Shown piece after piece: positions 41,392-45,854 of a stretch of 45,854 nucleotides of DNA. The notes beneath the pieces were generated by a model. The model did not search any database. It was not told the origin of the DNA and saw only the letters and a program-made list of their open reading frames with translations. The DNA lies in assembly GCA_018240295.1 (NCBI GenBank), contig JAFEGB010000335.1, positions 1-45,854 of the forward strand, written 5' to 3'. The position numbers and the translations under genes are program-made. Each line of letters begins with the position of its first letter. The stretch's first letter is position 1. This stretch comes from Pseudomonadota bacterium. GTDB lineage: Bacteria > Pseudomonadota > Gammaproteobacteria > Competibacterales > Competibacteraceae.

Positions 41392-41727
41392 ATGAGCCCC
41401 GATCCGGTCCGCATCGAAGCCCGGTTTCTCGATGGCCGCACCGAGGTGCGGCTTTTGATCCGCCACCCGATGCACACCGGCCGCGAGCGCGACCCGGACA
41501 GCGGCGCCCCGATCCCGGCGCTGTACATCGACACGCTGATCGTCGAGCGGATCGCAGCCGACGGCCGGACGCACGAGCTGCTGCAGGCCGACTTCGGCCC
41601 CGGCATCGCCCGCAATCCCTTCCATCACTTCGCGTTTGGCGGCGGTGCGCCCGGGGAGACCGTGCGCGTGCGCTGGCGCGACACCGGCGGCAACGAGGCG
41701 AGCGGCGAGACCGTCATCACGGCCTGA
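41392..41727 (+). CDS. soxZ: SoxZ sulfur-compound chelating protein
   Basis: A 111-residue partner of SoxY. SoxZ has no Cys needed for catalysis and forms a heterodimer that supports the SoxY arm. Family marks are LIRHPMHTGRERDPDSG near the start, the segment NPFHHFAFGG, and the C-terminal strand pattern of an immunoglobulin-like fold (VRVRWRDTGGNEASGE). No signal peptide is present; SoxZ travels out with SoxY. It ends the terC-usp-soxYZ operon and is convergent with ald. Confidence 0.92.
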   Translation: MSPDPVRIEARFLDGRTEVRLLIRHPMHTGRERDPDSGAPIPALYIDTLIVERIAADGRTHELLQADFGPGIARNPFHHFAFGGGAPGETVRVRWRDTGGNEASGETVITA

Positions 41728-41759
41728 TGCCGGTCACGCGTAAAGGCATGGTTTTCCTG

Positions 41760-41817
41760 CCCCTCTCCCAACCCCTCTCCCGCGAGGGGCGAGGGGCTGA
41801 AAAGCGGAGTGCTCCGC
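41760..41817. repeat. Nested CCCCTC/GAGGGG inverted repeat between soxZ and ald
   Basis: CCCCTC occurs at 41760 and 41772, and GAGGGG at 41784 and 41791, so nested stems form. A second hairpin GCGGAG-TG-CTCCGC follows at 41804-41817. This looks like a dispersed intergenic repeat of the type common in Proteobacteria, and may act as a bidirectional stop for the convergent genes. No T tract is seen. Confidence 0.55.
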
Positions 41818-41861
41818 AGTGTTCGGCATGAGCCGGTCGTGCGGCCCGCGCAAGCCCGGCT

Positions 41862-42980
<1,119 letters not shown>

Positions 42981-43172
42981 GGCACGGGCACTCCTGCAAT
43001 CGCCGGCCGCACGGGCTGCGGTCGTGGCGTGGCGGCAAGCATGCGCCGCGCGTTTGCGGCCGGCAGGGCCGGCTGGCAAGCAGATTTGACGGCTGGACAG
43101 ATTCATGGCCAGCGCGCACGGCCGCGTGGTCGCGGCAGTCCGCAAGCCGTCCGGCAAGCAGGGGCGCTTCCC

Positions 43173-43246
43173 TGCGTGGCAAGGGACGACCGATGCGCGG
43201 CATCTGCACTTCGATGCGTGGCAAGGGATGCCCCCTGCGCGGCAGG
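43173..43246. repeat. Phased 21-bp repeats upstream of ald
   Basis: The nonamer TGCG(T/C)GGCA starts at 43173, 43194, 43215 and 43236, exactly 21 bp apart, about two turns of the helix. The first and third copies extend to TGCGTGGCAAGGGA; the second and fourth read TGCGCGGCA. Looser copies lie further on (about 43276), and GGCAAGCA occurs at 43034, 43075 and 43153. There is no gene in 42981-43436. It could be a multi-site operator for ald or the cyclase gene. Confidence 0.6.
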
Positions 43247-43436
43247 CACGGATCGGTGATCGCACGGATTCGGGCTGCGATCGGCAGTGGCGGGCCACGA
43301 CGCAGCGCGGGTGCTCGTGGTCGACGACCGCCCGCGCAGGCGCGGAAGTGGCGGATCGGACAGACAAATGCCGGCCTGCAGGCGCTGGCACGGTCCCTGA
43401 AGTGCCTTGCCTGTCCCGTGCCCGGAGTGTCGCCCG

Positions 43437-44774
43437 ATGCCGACCATCCCCGCGAAATCCCGCAGCCCCGCGCTGCCGCCGCGCCTGCTCGCCGCGATCC
43501 GCGCCGAGCAGCAGGCCAGCGAGCGGCTGATCGGCCAGGTGCAACTGGCCGTGGTGCTGACCTTCGGCCTGCTGTGGGCGATCGCACCGAGCCCGCCGAG
43601 TCCGGCGCCGAGTCCGGTGCCGTGGGCGCTGGCCGGCTATCTGCTGGTGACGCTGACGCGGCTGGCGTGGACGCAGCGCCGGCGGCTGCCGGACTGGGCG
43701 GCGTACCTGTCGATCGTCGCCGACTTCGCGCTGCTGTACGGGCTGATCTGGAGCTTCCACGTCCAGTACATGCAGCCGCCGGCGTTCTCGCTGAAGGCGC
43801 CGACGCTGCTGTATGCGTTCATCTTCGTCGTGCTGCGCGTGCTGCGCGTCGAGCTGCGCTTCGTGATCGCGGCCGGTGCGGTGGCGGTGGCCGGCTGGGC
43901 GGCGCTGGTCGGGCTTGCGATCGGCGGCAACCTGCACGATGCGGCGATCACGCGCGACTACGTGCATTACCTGACCGCCAACGCCGTGCTGCTCGGCGGC
44001 GAGTTCGACAAGCTCGCGACGATGCTGACCGTGACGCTGATCCTCGCGCTCGCGGTCGCGCGCGGGCAGCGGCTGCTGGTGCGGGCGACGGTCGAGTCCA
44101 ACGCCGCGATGCAGCTGTCGCGCTTTCTGCCGATGGCGGTGGCCGTGCGCATCGCCGCCGCCACCGAGCGCCCGCCGACCGGCGACGGCGAGCTGGCGCC
44201 GGCGACGATCCTGTTCCTCGATCTCGAAGGCTTCACGACGCTGGCCGAGGCGCTGCCGCCGCCGCAGCTGATCGCGCTGCTGAACGAGGTGTTCGAGGCC
44301 GTGGTCGCGCCGATCGAGCGCCACGGCGGCGTCGTCGACCAGTTCATCGGCGATGCGGTGATGGCGACCTTCAATCTGCCGCAGCCGCACGCCGATCACG
44401 CGGCCGCCGCGGTGGCGGCGGCCCTCGACATCCGGACGCTGATGGCGACGCACCGCTTCGGGACCGGCGTGCGGCTCGCGGCGCGCATCGGCATCAACAC
44501 CGGCATCGTCGTCGGCGGGCTGGTCGGGGCCGGCGAGCGGCTGGCGTACACGGTCTACGGCGATGCCGTGAACCTCGCGGCGCGCCTGGAGCCGCTGAAC
44601 AAGGACTACGGCACGCGCGTGCTGCTGTCGGAGGCCACGCGGCTCGCGGCCGGCGAGGCGCGCTTCGCGTGGCGGTCGGTCGGCGAGGTGCGCGTGCGCG
44701 GGCGCTCGGTGGCGACGCCGCTGTATACGGTCGATGCACCCGAAGCCGCGGCCCCGGCGGACGATGCGGGCTGA
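43437..44774 (+). CDS. Membrane class III nucleotide cyclase
   Basis: A 445-residue protein with a membrane domain of about six helices (36-212) and a C-terminal class III cyclase domain (255-435). Metal-binding Asp262 in FLDLEGFT and Asp306 in IGDAVMATF are present, as are Asn379 and Arg383 in [11 protein letters not shown] for the transition state. The base-selecting residue, Lys in most adenylate cyclases (DKFIGD), is Gln302 here, so ATP preference is not certain. It should make cAMP or another cyclic nucleotide in response to a membrane signal. ATG 43437 has GGAG 9 bp before it. The next gene (HD hydrolase) starts 19 bp later. Confidence 0.9.
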   Translation: MPTIPAKSRSPALPPRLLAAIRAEQQASERLIGQVQLAVVLTFGLLWAIAPSPPSPAPSPVPWALAGYLLVTLTRLAWTQRRRLPDWAAYLSIVADFALLYGLIWSFHVQYMQPPAFSLKAPTLLYAFIFVVLRVLRVELRFVIAAGAVAVAGWAALVGLAIGGNLHDAAITRDYVHYLTANAVLLGGEFDKLATMLTVTLILALAVARGQRLLVRATVESNAAMQLSRFLPMAVAVRIAAATERPPTGDGELAPATILFLDLEGFTTLAEALPPPQLIALLNEVFEAVVAPIERHGGVVDQFIGDAVMATFNLPQPHADHAAAAVAAALDIRTLMATHRFGTGVRLAARIGINTGIVVGGLVGAGERLAYTVYGDAVNLAARLEPLNKDYGTRVLLSEATRLAAGEARFAWRSVGEVRVRGRSVATPLYTVDAPEAAAPADDAG

Positions 44775-44793
44775 GCCGGGGAGGGGGGCCGTC

Positions 44794-45465
44794 ATGTCAT
44801 CGTCAGGCTTACACGATCGCTTCTGCCGGCTCTGGCACGCGCACGGCGGACGCGACGCCGGGCAGGTGTTCGCCGGACTCGCCGCGCACTACGCCGAGCC
44901 GCAGCGGCATTACCACACGCTCGCGCACATCCGCCGCTGCCTGCGCACGCTGGATCATTACCGCCCGGCGGTGCCGCAGCCCGATCTCGTCGAGCTGGCG
45001 CTCTGGTGCCACGACGTGATCTACGCACCGGCGGCGCGCGACAACGAGGCGAGAAGCGCCGACTGGTGGCGGGCGCAGGCTGCGGGCTTCGCGCCGGCCA
45101 GCGTCGATCTGGTCGCCGACGCCATCCTCGCCACCACGCACCGCCAGCCGCCGACGGGCGCGGTCGCGGCTTGGACCGTCGACATCGATCTGGCCGGACT
45201 GGCGCTGTCGCGATCGAGCTTCGCGCGCGACGGCAGGAAGCTGCGGGCCGAGCGACCGGAACTCGGGGAGGCCGAATACGGTGCGGGGGAGCGGGCGTTT
45301 CTGTCGGGGCTGCTGGCGCGGGCGCGTCTCTACTTCACGGCCGCGCTGCACACCGATGCCGAGGCACCGGCGCGTGCGAACCTGCAGCGGCGGTTGCGCA
45401 CGCTGGCGCGCGTGCTGTCGCCGGTCGCAGGCTGTGATCCCGGCACGACCGGCAGAGGGCCATGA
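44794..45465 (+). CDS. HD-superfamily metal-dependent phosphohydrolase
   Basis: A 223-residue protein of the predicted HD hydrolase type (COG4339-like). Metal ligands are the His in RHYHTLAHI and the His-Asp pair in [10 protein letters not shown]. It probably hydrolyses a phosphate ester or nucleotide, but the substrate is unknown. It is preceded by a strong GGGGAGG site and lies 19 bp after the cyclase gene, suggesting one transcript; a role in turning over a nucleotide signal is possible but not shown. Confidence 0.85.
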   Translation: MSSSGLHDRFCRLWHAHGGRDAGQVFAGLAAHYAEPQRHYHTLAHIRRCLRTLDHYRPAVPQPDLVELALWCHDVIYAPAARDNEARSADWWRAQAAGFAPASVDLVADAILATTHRQPPTGAVAAWTVDIDLAGLALSRSSFARDGRKLRAERPELGEAEYGAGERAFLSGLLARARLYFTAALHTDAEAPARANLQRRLRTLARVLSPVAGCDPGTTGRGP

Positions 45466-45514
45466 ATGCAGGGGACGTCACGGGGGACGGCAGCCGGTGC
45501 GGGCAGACGACTGA

Positions 45515-45854
45515 TCAGCCGCCCCTGCCATCCCTGAGAAGCCGGACCATCTCGGTGCCGGCCGCCCGGTCGGGCAGGCGGCTCGCCAGCGTCGCGATCA
45601 GGCAGGCAAGCGACAGCGCGATCGCCATCCACACCGGCGCGTGCAGCGCCTTGTAGAGCCCGAGCCCCGGCACGAGCCAGGCGAGGCCGGCCAGGAAGCG
45701 CAGCAGCGCATGCCACCAGCCGATGCGCCCGCCGCCGGGCAGCTGCACGCGCATCTTCCAGGTGCGCAGGCCGAGCGTCTGGCCGCCGTGGACCCAGAAG
45801 CCGCCGTAGTACGCGAAGCAGACGAGGAACACGAAACTGGTGTTCCACGGGTTG
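45515..45854 (-). CDS. RDD family membrane protein, partial
   Basis: The frame is open to the right edge, so the N-terminus is missing; 112 codons are visible. Membrane segments (FVFLVCFAYYGGFWV, then LVPGLGLYKALHAPVWMAIALSL) and the motif GGQTLGLRTWKMRV are typical of RDD proteins, whose function is largely unknown. It is convergent with the HD hydrolase gene. Confidence 0.85.
   Translation of the reverse strand, partial: NPWNTSFVFLVCFAYYGGFWVHGGQTLGLRTWKMRVQLPGGGRIGWWHALLRFLAGLAWLVPGLGLYKALHAPVWMAIALSLACLIATLASRLPDRAAGTEMVRLLRDGRGG

Noticed and set aside
43173-43246. CRISPR array
   Set aside because: The repeats are only 9-14 bp with 7-12 bp between them and no cas genes are near.

Overview
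This is a very GC-rich bacterial chromosomal segment, most consistent with a gammaproteobacterium that uses organic acids. The evidence is the combination of AstB, the FadE/FadJ/FadI set, a Pat-type protein acetyltransferase, a TyrR/PhhR-type regulator and several box sequences of the FNR/ANR type. I see no rRNA, tRNA, CRISPR array, transposase, integrase or phage structural gene. Genes are densely packed in short operons on both strands.

Region by region. 1-2600 (minus): N-succinylarginine dihydrolase (astB) overlaps by 4 bp a protein of the kind associated with extracellular contractile injection systems (DUF4157), which runs off the left edge and carries an HNH-like motif. 2677-4365: an SRPBCC protein and a secreted metallopeptidase. 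4352-9497: a Pat-type lysine acetyltransferase divergent from an AMP-forming acetyl-CoA synthetase, followed by a stand-alone acyl carrier protein with an elaborate upstream region. 9558-11694: an ExoD-family membrane protein, a NasT-like ANTAR regulator and a GNAT enzyme. 11842-15152 and 17158-21436: two signalling clusters with a hybrid kinase, a Cache-type kinase, two response regulators with EAL domains and a lone receiver. Between them lie a small protein, and a DGC zinc-binding protein with an SRPBCC partner behind an FNR-like box. 21451-27359 (minus): a fadE-fadJ-fadI beta-oxidation operon. 27683-30259: a lipoprotein, a candidate small RNA, an FHA-EAL fusion and a periplasmic protein. 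30440-34557: nicotinamide phosphoribosyltransferase, two small proteins and a TyrR/PhhR-type regulator. 34942-36791: ridA and a ProY-like amino-acid permease behind a long leader with promoter, FNR and TyrR-like motifs. 37049-39416: an EamA exporter and a D-lactate dehydrogenase-like flavoprotein. 39727-41727: a TerC-Usp-SoxY-SoxZ operon. 41862-45854: alanine dehydrogenase, with 21-bp phased repeats upstream, then a membrane class III nucleotide cyclase, an HD hydrolase and a partial RDD protein.

How the genes fit together. Acetate activation (Acs) with its likely post-translational switch (Pat), D-lactate and alanine oxidation to pyruvate, fatty-acid beta-oxidation and arginine or aromatic amino-acid use suggest a heterotroph living on small acids, lipids and amino acids. 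Three FNR/ANR-like boxes (upstream of pat, of the DGC gene and of ridA) suggest oxygen-responsive control. Three EAL proteins without a recognisable intact GGDEF domain point to c-di-GMP breakdown or sensing as the main output of the local signalling genes. The most unusual items are the injection-system-type protein coupled to astB, the TerC-Usp-SoxYZ operon without other sox genes, the FHA-EAL fusion, the candidate small RNA, and the helically phased repeats upstream of the acyl carrier protein and alanine dehydrogenase genes.
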